Part shown: piece after piece, positions 1-5,448 of the stretch
Layout of the letters: every line of letters begins with the position of its first letter
Position numbering within the stretch: position 1 is the stretch's first letter
Assembly (NCBI GenBank): GCA_021793095.1
Contig: JAJYTK010000086.1
Location: 1 to 5,448, forward strand
Source of the DNA: Pseudomonadota bacterium
Lineage (GTDB): Bacteria > Pseudomonadota > Gammaproteobacteria > Burkholderiales > Burkholderiaceae_B
Direction of reading: 5' to 3'
Length of the DNA: 5,448 nucleotides
The notes under the pieces: model-generated
Databases searched by the model: none
The model's input: the letters and a program-made list of their open reading frames with translations, nothing else
Told to the model about the DNA's origin: nothing
Translations under genes and position numbers: made by a program

Positions 1-361
1 TTGGACCCAAGTAGAAGGCACCCCTAAACGCGAACAATTAGGGCGATTACAGCGCGGGGTCCAGTTGCGTGATGGATGGGCAGCAGCTGCCAGTGTTCGC
101 TGCATAGACGCACCGGTACTATGGGACAGACATCCTCCCATCAGATACCGAGCGCATATCCCCACCCATTGGTTAGAGGTGCGCATCAGTGAAGGACGCA
201 ACCGGCAAGTGCGGCGGATGACTGCTGCGGTAGGATTGCCGACGTTGCGTTTAGTGCGTGTACAAATTGGCCCTTGGCGGCTCGATGAGTTGCTGCCTGG
301 GCACTGGCGTTATGCCAATGCGGGCGCAATTAAGCAAAAAATGAAAGGACGCTCTTATTGA
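1..361 (+). CDS. rluE: 23S rRNA pseudouridine synthase, RluE type (3' part only)
   Basis: This is the C-terminal 119 residues of an RsuA/RluE-family pseudouridine synthase, open at the left edge in the frame starting at base 2. Family enzymes convert a uridine in 23S rRNA to pseudouridine; E. coli RluE acts at U2457 near the peptidyl-transferase centre. The visible part has NPPIR-like 'HPPIRYR', the family C-terminal motif LEVRISEGRNRQVRRMTAAV, and then G-L-P-T-L-R-L-V-R-V-Q-I-G, which closely follows RluE. The S4-independent catalytic GRLD aspartate lies upstream of the window and cannot be checked. The gene ends TGA at 359-361 with a short basic tail (KQKMKGRSY) that runs past the usual RluE end. 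Its last 32 bp overlap the convergent sirB gene. Family call is very secure. The RluE subtype rests on remembered similarity to the E. coli protein. Confidence 0.93.
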   Translation, partial: WTQVEGTPKREQLGRLQRGVQLRDGWAAAASVRCIDAPVLWDRHPPIRYRAHIPTHWLEVRISEGRNRQVRRMTAAVGLPTLRLVRVQIGPWRLDELLPGHWRYANAGAIKQKMKGRSY

Positions 362-704
362 GCGCAATACCGACGATATAAACGTATATTAAGACCGCAA
401 TGACGGCACTCAGTAAACGTATTTGAGGGGTACGGCCACGGCGTATGGCATAAATCCCAGCATAAATATAAGCAATCAAACCGATAATTTTGGCAATTAA
501 CCATGGATGATTAAAGCCGATGGTGAATGCCATTGCGAGCCCAGAAAGCAAAAATAAAGTGTCAATAATATGAGGGGCCACTCGTACAAAGGTATTTTGT
601 AAGCACCCCCGCTCGAGTACAGACCAATAAGCGCGTATGATGAAAAAAATGATACTCAGCGTAGCAAAGCTGGTGTGCAGATGCTTATAAGCAAGGTAAC
701 TCAT
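330..704 (-). CDS. sirB: SirB2-family integral membrane protein
   Basis: A 124-residue, very hydrophobic protein with four likely membrane helices (about residues 8-25, 47-64, 68-87 and 97-116) and a basic loop between the last two (RRGRTPQIR). It belongs to the SirB2 family, whose name comes from a Salmonella regulator of invasion genes; the biochemical role is unknown. Family marks are the N-terminal YKHLH and the central R-V-A-P-H-I-I-D-T-L-F-L-L-S-G. I place the start at the ATG at 704 because family members begin a few residues before K-H-L-H and an AGGAG lies upstream at 717-721. An in-frame ATG at 758 would add 18 residues (MFFWLN...), but it has no Shine-Dalgarno site and would sit about 10 nt from the predicted transcript start. 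The stop TAA at 330-332 lies inside the convergent rluE end. Often a singleton gene; nothing nearby suggests a partner. Confidence 0.85.
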   Translation of the reverse strand: MSYLAYKHLHTSFATLSIIFFIIRAYWSVLERGCLQNTFVRVAPHIIDTLFLLSGLAMAFTIGFNHPWLIAKIIGLIAYIYAGIYAIRRGRTPQIRLLSAVIAVLIYVYIVGIALNKSVLSFFA

Positions 705-716
705 AATTTTGTACAG

Positions 717-721
717 CTCCT
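717..721 (-). promoter_or_regulatory. Ribosome binding site choosing the sirB start
   Basis: On the minus strand AGGAG is followed by 12 nt and then the ATG at 704. The spacing is longer than ideal. It is still the only purine-rich site near either candidate start, and it favours 704 over the in-frame ATG at 758. Confidence 0.5.
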
Positions 722-774
722 CAAGGTAGGGCAGTGAAGTATTTAGCCAAAAGAACATTATGGGCTGGTGATTA

Positions 775-804
775 ATTGTATTTAAGCTTTATGCTTTTTA
801 CCAA
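775..804 (-). promoter_or_regulatory. Candidate sigma-70 promoter for sirB
   Basis: On the minus strand TTGGTA (799-804, 4 of 6 matches to TTGACA) is separated by 18 bp from TACAAT (775-780, 5 of 6 matches to TATAAT). Transcription would start near 768, giving a leader of roughly 60 nt before the ATG at 704. The surrounding bases are AT-rich. Found by eye and not scored against background. Confidence 0.35.
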
Positions 805-901
805 TACAAAGATATATTTTTACTCTATTGAATTTGTGATCTCAGGCGCCACCAAACTCGGGGAAAATACAAATCGAACATTATCTTGTTATATGTTTGT
901 G

Positions 902-907
902 TATACT
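902..907 (+). promoter_or_regulatory. Possible -10 box for the LPD-like gene
   Basis: TATACT matches TATAAT at 5 of 6 positions and lies 59 bp before the ATG at 967. No good -35 box sits at 16-18 bp upstream (the best window reads CATTAT), so the promoter may depend on an activator or may lie elsewhere. Confidence 0.2.
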
Positions 908-966
908 GATGATGTTCAGATTACGGCTGACGACACAGATTATTTAATTCTAAGCAGGGGGCAGGT

Positions 967-2388
967 ATGTCGATCACGCAAAAAGTAGATGTTGCCATTA
1001 TTGGTGCTGGAACGGCGGGTTTGTATGCGTTAAGAGAGGTCAAGCGCGCTAAAAAGAGTTTTGTTTTAATTGACCACGGCCCACTGGGTACGACTTGTGC
1101 ACGTGTTGGTTGCATGCCCTCTAAAGCGGCGCTACATGCTGCTGAACTGTGGGCAGTGCGTAATGAGCAAGCCAAATACGGCATTCAAGGCACAGAAAAT
1201 TTAAAAATTGATCGTCAGGCTGCTTGGGCCAAGGTGCGTGATTTACGCGATGACTTTGCATCAGGCGCGGCAGAAAGCGCCCGTCAATTAGCTGGGGATC
1301 ATTTGTTAATGGGCAGGGCCCATTTCTTGAAGCCCAATCTGCTTGCAGTCACCACGGATCAAGGCGAGCAATACGTCGAGGCGCAGTCAGTGGTTATTGC
1401 GGCAGGGTCGCGTCCTATCGTCCCAGATTTCTTATCTCCTTTTAGTGAATACATCTTAACTACCGATGATCTATTTGAACTAGACACACTACCAGAGCGC
1501 CTAGGAGTGCTTGGCTTAGGTGCTATTGGACTGGAAATGGGGCTTACCATGGCCCGATTGGGAGTCGAAGTGGTGGGCGCTGATATGGCCGACGCGATTG
1601 GAGGAATTAAAGATCCTGAGGTCGCAGCGGCGGCCATGGAAACCCTGGGCAAAGAGTTCCCCATGTATTTAGGTGCTCCAGCAGAGCTAGAGTCGACGGA
1701 GCAGGGGGTCAACCTCAAAACTAAAGAGGCCAGCATCGCTGTAGACAAAGTGTTGGTTGCTTTAGGCCGACGTTCTAATCTGGATCAACTCGATCTCGCT
1801 AAAGCAGGCTTTGAACTCAATGCCCAAGGTCAGTTAAGTTACGACAGAAACACTTTACAAGTGGGTGATTGGCCTGTGTTTATTGCGGGGGATGCCAACA
1901 GCGAGCGCACCCTGATGCATGAGGCGGCGGCAGAAGGGGCGATGGCAGGTTTTAATGCGGTACAACGCACACCACAAAAGTTTGCACGTAAAACCCCACT
2001 CGCCATTGCCTTTACTCAGCCAGATATTATTTCAGTTGGGGCTCTATTTGGCGCTCTGGATAAAGATAACCTTTTAATTGGCCAGGCCCGCAGCCGCGCG
2101 AATGGGCGCAGCCGTATTTTGAGCGATGCCGATGGGTTGTTGCGCATATACGCACAAAAAGACACTGGTAAATTGCTCGGCGCTAGCATGGTAGGCCCCC
2201 GTGCCGAGCATTTGGGGCAAATGCTTGCGCTGGCATTAGAGCAAGAAATGACTGCACACCAATTATTGCAGGCGACTTATTACCACCCGGTTGTAGAGGA
2301 AATGATTCAATCGGCGCTACAAGATATTGTCCGTCGAATGGCCCCCAGCCCGTATCCGTTGGGATTGGCGCCGCTGCCAATCATTTGA
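967..2388 (+). CDS. Dihydrolipoamide-dehydrogenase-like FAD/NAD disulfide oxidoreductase
   Basis: A complete 473-residue class I pyridine nucleotide-disulfide oxidoreductase, of usual length for LPD. In order: FAD-binding GAGTAG (13-18), with D36 at the ribose-binding end of the next strand; the redox disulfide C44-ARVG-C49 followed by MPSK; an A-A-G-S-R-P strand (145-150); a second Rossmann motif GLGAIG with E190 (183-190); D206 at the acidic position that favours NAD over NADP; the second FAD motif VFIAGD (304-309); and a C-terminal dimer domain with the H440-P...E445 active-site pair. The disulfide motif reads GTTCARVGC where classical LPD has GGTCLNVGC, and HPVVEE replaces HPTxxE, so this is a divergent branch. 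AGGGGG at 956-961, 5 nt before the ATG, supports the start. No E1/E2 or glycine-cleavage gene is adjacent, so the electron donor is unknown. Other family members (mercuric reductase) are less likely because no C-terminal CC pair is present. Confidence 0.88.
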   Translation: MSITQKVDVAIIGAGTAGLYALREVKRAKKSFVLIDHGPLGTTCARVGCMPSKAALHAAELWAVRNEQAKYGIQGTENLKIDRQAAWAKVRDLRDDFASGAAESARQLAGDHLLMGRAHFLKPNLLAVTTDQGEQYVEAQSVVIAAGSRPIVPDFLSPFSEYILTTDDLFELDTLPERLGVLGLGAIGLEMGLTMARLGVEVVGADMADAIGGIKDPEVAAAAMETLGKEFPMYLGAPAELESTEQGVNLKTKEASIAVDKVLVALGRRSNLDQLDLAKAGFELNAQGQLSYDRNTLQVGDWPVFIAGDANSERTLMHEAAAEGAMAGFNAVQRTPQKFARKTPLAIAFTQPDIISVGALFGALDKDNLLIGQARSRANGRSRILSDADGLLRIYAQKDTGKLLGASMVGPRAEHLGQMLALALEQEMTAHQLLQATYYHPVVEEMIQSALQDIVRRMAPSPYPLGLAPLPII

Positions 2389-2408
2389 AAATACTCAAAT
2401 CCAATGGC
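2363..2408. repeat. Overlapping inverted repeats at a convergent gene junction
   Basis: GATTGGC (2363-2369) and GCCAATC (2376-2382) form a perfect 7-bp dyad with a 6-nt loop. Next to it ATTTGA (2383-2388) and TCAAAT (2395-2400) form a perfect 6-bp dyad, extended by GCCA (2376-2379) and TGGC (2405-2408) beyond a small internal loop. The two stems share 2376-2379, so the first and the extended second exclude each other. No T-run follows on either strand, so this is not a standard intrinsic terminator, although it sits where both transcripts end. Confidence 0.4.
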
Positions 2409-2749
2409 CGTACTGCCCCCATCCAGATGGCATAGTCTCTATGATCGCGCAAGTCATCGCCACTCAGTGGATGGGTAAAGATGACGAGTCCATCTCGGTG
2501 GACCGCCAGCCATGGCAGGACATCATTGAGTAAATCACGAGGATAAGAAAGCTGACAGCTCCAATCAGGATGTGGTCCAACAGGGCGCTGATGCATGCGT
2601 CCCATGATCAACTCAGGAAATTGTGCCGCCGCTGCCTTGCATAGTGATTCGGCCTGCTCAAAAGTGTGGGCATCAAAGTACACATGGGAGTGATAGCCAG
2701 CAATCACTGGTTGAGGCTTAGCAGCAGAGGAAACATTGTTGTCAGACAT
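2381..2749 (-). CDS. DOPA 4,5-dioxygenase family protein
   Basis: A complete 122-residue protein of the family named after fungal DOPA 4,5-dioxygenase, which opens the ring of DOPA by extradiol cleavage. Many short bacterial members exist, most without a tested substrate. Conserved blocks are Y-H-S-H-V-Y-F-D (19-26), G-R-M-H-Q-R-P-V-G-P-H-P-D-W (50-63) and H-R-D-G-L-V-I-F-T-H-P (84-94), then L-R-D-H-R-D-Y-A-I-W-M-G (100-111). The histidines at 20, 22, 53, 60 and 93 are candidate metal ligands; which ones bind metal is inference. GAGG at 2755-2758, 5 nt before the ATG, supports the start. It lies 42 bp downstream of hyi on the same strand and probably shares its transcript. Its stop overlaps the convergent LPD-like gene by 8 bp. 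Family call is firm; substrate unknown. Confidence 0.9.
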   Translation of the reverse strand: MSDNNVSSAAKPQPVIAGYHSHVYFDAHTFEQAESLCKAAAAQFPELIMGRMHQRPVGPHPDWSCQLSYPRDLLNDVLPWLAVHRDGLVIFTHPLSGDDLRDHRDYAIWMGAVRPLDLSIFK

Positions 2750-2791
2750 ATAAACCTCAATTTTGAATAAATATCATATAAAAAGGAACGC

Positions 2792-3577
2792 TTAGCGGGT
2801 GGTGGATTGTTTTGTAAACGATTGCAGAAAACCCAGACTCTCCTCAAATGTTTCTTGCGGCGAGTACTCTAGACCTACCCAGCCCTGATACCCGACATTT
2901 GCCAAAAAATTTAACCCCTCTAAGAGCACCGGATATTGACTAAAATCGGGCTCGTGCCGACCCGATGGGCAGGCAATTTGCACGTGACTGATGTAGGGTA
3001 GGCACTGCTCCAGAGTTTTCAGCAGATCATAGCCTTGCATCAGAGTATGGTAGAAATCAAATTGTAGTCCGACTTGGGGGTGATCTAATTCTTTAATAAT
3101 GGGTAATAGCTCCAAGGGATCCGAATAGGCATATTGAGGGACATCGATCCGGTTTAGGGCTTCTAATTGCAACATAATTCCGGTGCCCTGCACTTGCCTT
3201 AATGCCTTGCTCATATTATTGTATAAGGTTTTTTCCCATCCTTTTGTGGTGCCCGTGGTTAGGTTGCCGCCCATGACATGGATGGCTTTGACGCCCAGAG
3301 CTTGGCCCACCTCTAATGCAATATCAAAGGCTGACTGGAATGCCTGCTCTTTACCAGGGAGTGCGGCATATCCAAATTCACCCGCTTCATTGGGTGTATT
3401 GATTAATATTGCTTCTAGCCCATGTTGTTGTAGGGGATGTACATACGATTCAATGGGCGCGGCGTAGGGGAAAAGAATTTCTACTGCTTTAAATTGTTGT
3501 TTTGCCACGGCACGGCAGCGTTCTTCAAAGGGTGTTTGGGCCGAAAAAAGCGTACTGAGATTAGCTGCAAATTGCAT
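2792..3577 (-). CDS. hyi: Hydroxypyruvate isomerase-family TIM-barrel protein
   Basis: A complete 261-residue xylose-isomerase-like TIM barrel, close in length to E. coli Hyi (258). Hyi interconverts hydroxypyruvate and tartronate semialdehyde in cytosolic glyoxylate metabolism; the relative OtnI isomerises 2-oxo-tetronates. Matching blocks are F-A-A-N-L-S-T-L-F (3-11), V-E-I-L-F-P-Y (32-38), L-P-G-K-E (73-77), L-E-A-L-N-R-I-D-V-P (138-147), Q-F-D-F-Y-H (172-177), H-V-Q-I-A (198-202) and G-W-V-G-L-E-Y-S-P (232-240). E139 and E237 fit the catalytic glutamates, and D174, H177 and Q200 the metal site. AAAGGA at 3584-3589, 6 nt before the ATG, supports the start. No gcl or tartronate-semialdehyde reductase gene is in view, so the isomerase may act on a different hydroxy-keto acid. 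It is probably first in a two-gene operon and is divergent from the MFS carrier. Confidence 0.88.
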   Translation of the reverse strand: MQFAANLSTLFSAQTPFEERCRAVAKQQFKAVEILFPYAAPIESYVHPLQQHGLEAILINTPNEAGEFGYAALPGKEQAFQSAFDIALEVGQALGVKAIHVMGGNLTTGTTKGWEKTLYNNMSKALRQVQGTGIMLQLEALNRIDVPQYAYSDPLELLPIIKELDHPQVGLQFDFYHTLMQGYDLLKTLEQCLPYISHVQIACPSGRHEPDFSQYPVLLEGLNFLANVGYQGWVGLEYSPQETFEESLGFLQSFTKQSTTR

Positions 3578-3671
3578 GATTTATCCTTTACAAAAAGAGG
3601 GTGGCTATCGCGATTTTTATGCGCGGTATTCACCGAGTCGGGGCATTACTAAAGTATTAATGTGATTATTT
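3578..3671. promoter_or_regulatory. Divergent control region between hyi and the MFS gene
   Basis: A 94-bp gap that must carry the promoters of both divergent genes. It contains several small dyads: ATCGCGAT (3607-3614), CGGT-ATTC-ACCG (3624-3635), CCGA-G-TCGG (3633-3641) and ATTACTAAAGTATT (3645-3658, one mismatch pair). Any of these could be an operator, but each is short enough to occur by chance. I could not find a convincing -35/-10 pair in either direction. The hyi ribosome site is at 3584-3589. Confidence 0.4.
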
Positions 3672-4850
3672 ATGACGGTCAAAAGAAAAAGCTATTTTCG
3701 CCGCCCAGAGTGGCTGGTTATTGGCATTATATGTATTGCTGCTAATTTACGTGCGCCAGTGACTGGTGTCGCACCAGTGATTGAAAGCATCCAGCAAAGT
3801 TTTAATCTAAGTGCTGCTCAAGCAGGTTTACTCACCTCAAGCCCATTATTGGTATTCGCATTATTTTCTTTGGTTGCGGCTCCGTTGGCAAGGGCGGTTG
3901 GTTTAGAACGAGCTTTGTTTTTGGCCCTCAGTGCAATGGTTATTGGGGTGTTTTGGCGCATATATCCCTCTATTTTTTCCCTATATGCGGGCAACAATTT
4001 AATTGCTGTTGGCATTGCGTTGGGCAATGTGTTGGTGCCCAGTCTGATAAAGGGCTATTTCCCTCAACGCATCGCATTTTTAACCGCTATTTATTCACTC
4101 ATGATGGGGGTGTCAGCGGCTATTGTTTCTGCACTGGCCATTCCATTAACAGAATATACGCCCTGGAGCTGGCGCACCTCACTATTCAGCGTATCACTGA
4201 TGATTATCGTGAGTTGGCTGGTATGGTTGCCCCAAATCCGCAAAGGGCCGCGTCGCCACAATCATACGGCAAACCAACAGCGTACGCCGCTGTGGCGTAG
4301 CTCTATTGCTTGGCAAGTGACTTTCTTTTTAGGCTGTAATTCTCTGTTTTACTATATTTTCGTCAGTTGGTTACCCTCTTTATTAACTTCCTTAGGCTTT
4401 GGTGCAACCGCCGCTGCCAACATGCATGGATTAATGCAGTTGGCTTCTGCTGTGGCGGGTTTACTCATCTTGCCTGTGGTGCGGCATTTTTCTGACCAAA
4501 GACCTGCAGTGGTATGTGCGGTTCTACCTATTTTTATTAGTTTGTTAGGACTGCTGTGGCTGCCTGGTTTGGCATTGCTCTGGTCGTTGCTATTAGGTTT
4601 AGGCAGCGGGGCAGTGTTTGTGTTGGCCTTATCCTTTTTTGGAATGCGGGTAAACAGCACCGCTCAGGCAGCCTCTTTGGCCGGGATGGCCCAGTTTGTA
4701 GGCTATTTACTGGCAGCGACCGGACCTTCGCTCATGGGGGCTTTCTATGATTGGAGTCAAAGTTGGGTACCGATGCTCGTGTTTTGTTTGGTCGTTGCTA
4801 CACTAATGCTAGCGTTTGGTTTGGCCGCGGGGCGCAATGTCAAAATATAA
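3672..4850 (+). CDS. CynX/NimT-type MFS transporter
   Basis: A complete 392-residue polytopic inner-membrane protein with a length and hydropathy that fit 12 helices. The N-terminus is basic (KRKSYFRR) and helix 1 carries N-L-R-A-P-V-T-G-V-A-P (25-35), the signature region of the CynX/NimT branch of the major facilitator superfamily. Further marks are V-L-V-P-S-L-I-K-G-Y-F (120-130) at the end of helix 4 and W-S-W-R (165-168) before helix 6. A basic cytoplasmic loop at about 188-212 joins the two halves. E. coli CynX is linked to cyanate genes and NimT (YeaN) to 2-nitroimidazole export, so the family does not fix substrate or direction. The start is forced: an in-frame TGA lies at 3663-3665 and the next in-frame ATG is far downstream. 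No Shine-Dalgarno site precedes it. Divergence from hyi suggests, without proof, transport of a related small organic acid. Confidence 0.88.
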   Translation: MTVKRKSYFRRPEWLVIGIICIAANLRAPVTGVAPVIESIQQSFNLSAAQAGLLTSSPLLVFALFSLVAAPLARAVGLERALFLALSAMVIGVFWRIYPSIFSLYAGNNLIAVGIALGNVLVPSLIKGYFPQRIAFLTAIYSLMMGVSAAIVSALAIPLTEYTPWSWRTSLFSVSLMIIVSWLVWLPQIRKGPRRHNHTANQQRTPLWRSSIAWQVTFFLGCNSLFYYIFVSWLPSLLTSLGFGATAAANMHGLMQLASAVAGLLILPVVRHFSDQRPAVVCAVLPIFISLLGLLWLPGLALLWSLLLGLGSGAVFVLALSFFGMRVNSTAQAASLAGMAQFVGYLLAATGPSLMGAFYDWSQSWVPMLVFCLVVATLMLAFGLAAGRNVKI

Positions 4851-4868
4851 GGTTGGGCATATTTATTT

Positions 4869-5448
4869 TTAGAGCATCCATTCGATGGGTAGACGCGATA
4901 AAAAACCCAACCAAAAACGCTCTACTAACGTAGTATTTGGTTCAGTTTCATGGCGTTTATACTGGGTTTTATCATCGGGATAGCGTTCAATCCAGCGTAA
5001 TTTTCCATCGGGGGTGAGTACCACCTGATAGCTCAGTAGTGGTATGTCTTCCTCGAATAATTGCGACACTTGTGCCGCTAATTTGGGGCTATGGATCACG
5101 AAGCCTAGCTCAGTATTGAGTAATGCTGAGCGAGGATCAAAATTAAATGATCCGACAAATAAACGCTTGCCATCCACAGCAAATGTTTTTGCATGTAAGC
5201 TAGATCCTGCAATACCAATAGGTTTGCGTATCCTGCGTTTAATACGGCGCGGCAGGGGAGCATCATCTTGGATGGTCTTTTTGAGTTCAAATAACTCAAC
5301 CCCCGCGCGCAGCAGGTTTTTCCTATGTTTCATATAGCCAGCATGAACAATGGCGACATCAGTCGCATCATAGGAATTGGTCAGGACACGGACACGTACT
5401 TTATCCTGGGTAATGAGCGCACCAAAACCCGTTACCCCTGTAAGATCG
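4869..5448 (-). CDS. clsC: Cardiolipin synthase, ClsC-like phospholipase D superfamily (C-terminal part)
   Basis: The minus-strand frame stays open from the stop TAA (4869-4871) to the right edge, so this is the C-terminal 192 or so residues of a longer protein; the ATG at 5333 is internal. Upstream codons read V-R-V-L-T-N-S-Y-D-A-T-D-V-A-I-V-H-A-G-Y, typical of PLD enzymes. The second HKD motif is complete: S-L-H-A-K-T-F-A-V-D (His codon 5193-5195, Asp codon 5172-5174), then G-S-F-N-F-D-P-R-S and L-L-N-T-E-L-G-F-V-I. The C-terminal end R-L-P-I-E-W-M-L closely resembles the end of E. coli ClsC (YmdC), which joins phosphatidylglycerol with phosphatidylethanolamine to make cardiolipin at the inner membrane. 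The first HKD motif and N-terminus are outside the window, so activity cannot be judged. It is convergent with the MFS gene across an 18-bp gap. The family is certain; the ClsC subtype is likely. Confidence 0.9.
   Translation of the reverse strand, partial: DLTGVTGFGALITQDKVRVRVLTNSYDATDVAIVHAGYMKHRKNLLRAGVELFELKKTIQDDAPLPRRIKRRIRKPIGIAGSSLHAKTFAVDGKRLFVGSFNFDPRSALLNTELGFVIHSPKLAAQVSQLFEEDIPLLSYQVVLTPDGKLRWIERYPDDKTQYKRHETEPNTTLVERFWLGFLSRLPIEWML

Larger units (their letters stand above)
705..966. other. Divergent intergenic control region between sirB and the LPD-like gene
   Basis: About 260 bp that reads as non-coding on both strands once sirB starts at 704. It is AT-rich at 770-840. It holds the candidate sirB promoter on the minus strand and a weak -10 (TATACT, 902-907) for the rightward gene. 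I saw no tRNA, riboswitch-like fold or strong terminator. The open frame at 776-988 has no start signal or recognisable protein and I treat it as chance. Confidence 0.6.

Noticed and set aside
205..214. AAGTGCGG resembling a Pasteurellaceae DNA-uptake word
   Set aside because: It is followed by C, so the full 9-mer is absent. It is a single occurrence inside rluE coding sequence and expected by chance.
333..364. Intrinsic terminator for sirB on the minus strand
   Set aside because: The 5-bp stem is short and the T-rich tract lies before the sirB stop codon, so termination here would produce an mRNA without a stop.
776..988. A 70-codon plus-strand open frame between sirB and the LPD-like gene
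   Set aside because: No ribosome site, low-complexity AT-rich composition at its start, no recognisable protein family, and it runs into the well-supported LPD-like gene in another frame.
1359..1748. Minus-strand open frame of 129 codons inside the LPD-like gene
   Set aside because: A shadow frame opposite a gene with complete catalytic motifs. Its serine/proline/alanine-rich translation matches no family.
2755..2800. A separate promoter for the dioxygenase gene in the 42-bp gap after hyi
   Set aside because: An AT-rich TATGAT is present on the minus strand, but no -35 element sits at the right distance. Co-transcription with hyi is the simpler reading.
4869..5333. A complete 154-residue gene starting at the ATG at 5333
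   Set aside because: The frame continues open to the right edge, and the upstream codons encode typical phospholipase D superfamily sequence, so the ATG is internal.

Overview
The window comes from a proteobacterial chromosome, probably Gammaproteobacteria and possibly Betaproteobacteria. The base composition looks near 50% GC by eye. The evidence is the set of proteobacterial families present (an RluE-type pseudouridine synthase, SirB2, a ClsC-type phospholipase D) and clear Shine-Dalgarno sites on most genes. No species can be named from the sequence. I see no transposase, integrase, tRNA, rRNA, CRISPR or phage gene, and no tract of clearly foreign composition. It reads as ordinary, tightly packed chromosome: seven protein genes, two of them cut by the window edges, with short gaps and convergent ends that overlap or nearly touch.

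Layout: (1) bases 1-361, + strand, the 3' part of a 23S rRNA pseudouridine synthase (rluE type). (2) 330-704, - strand, a small four-helix SirB2-family membrane protein whose end overlaps rluE by 32 bp. (3) 705-966, a divergent control region. (4) 967-2388, + strand, a stand-alone dihydrolipoamide-dehydrogenase-like flavoprotein. (5) 2381-2749 and 2792-3577, both - strand, a probable two-gene operon: a hydroxypyruvate-isomerase-type TIM barrel (hyi) followed by a DOPA 4,5-dioxygenase family protein. (6) 3578-3671, a 94-bp divergent region with several small dyads. (7) 3672-4850, + strand, a CynX/NimT-type MFS transporter. (8) 4869-5448, - strand, the C-terminal part of a phospholipase-D-superfamily cardiolipin synthase resembling ClsC.

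How they may work together: rluE, sirB and clsC look like unrelated housekeeping or membrane genes. The middle block could be a small uptake-and-catabolism module, since the hyi/dioxygenase pair is divergent from an organic-anion-type MFS carrier. That link rests on gene order only. The LPD-like gene has no E1/E2 partner in view, so its physiological substrate is open. I found no convincing new system. The most interesting points are the hyi/dioxygenase/transporter arrangement and the orphan LPD-like enzyme.
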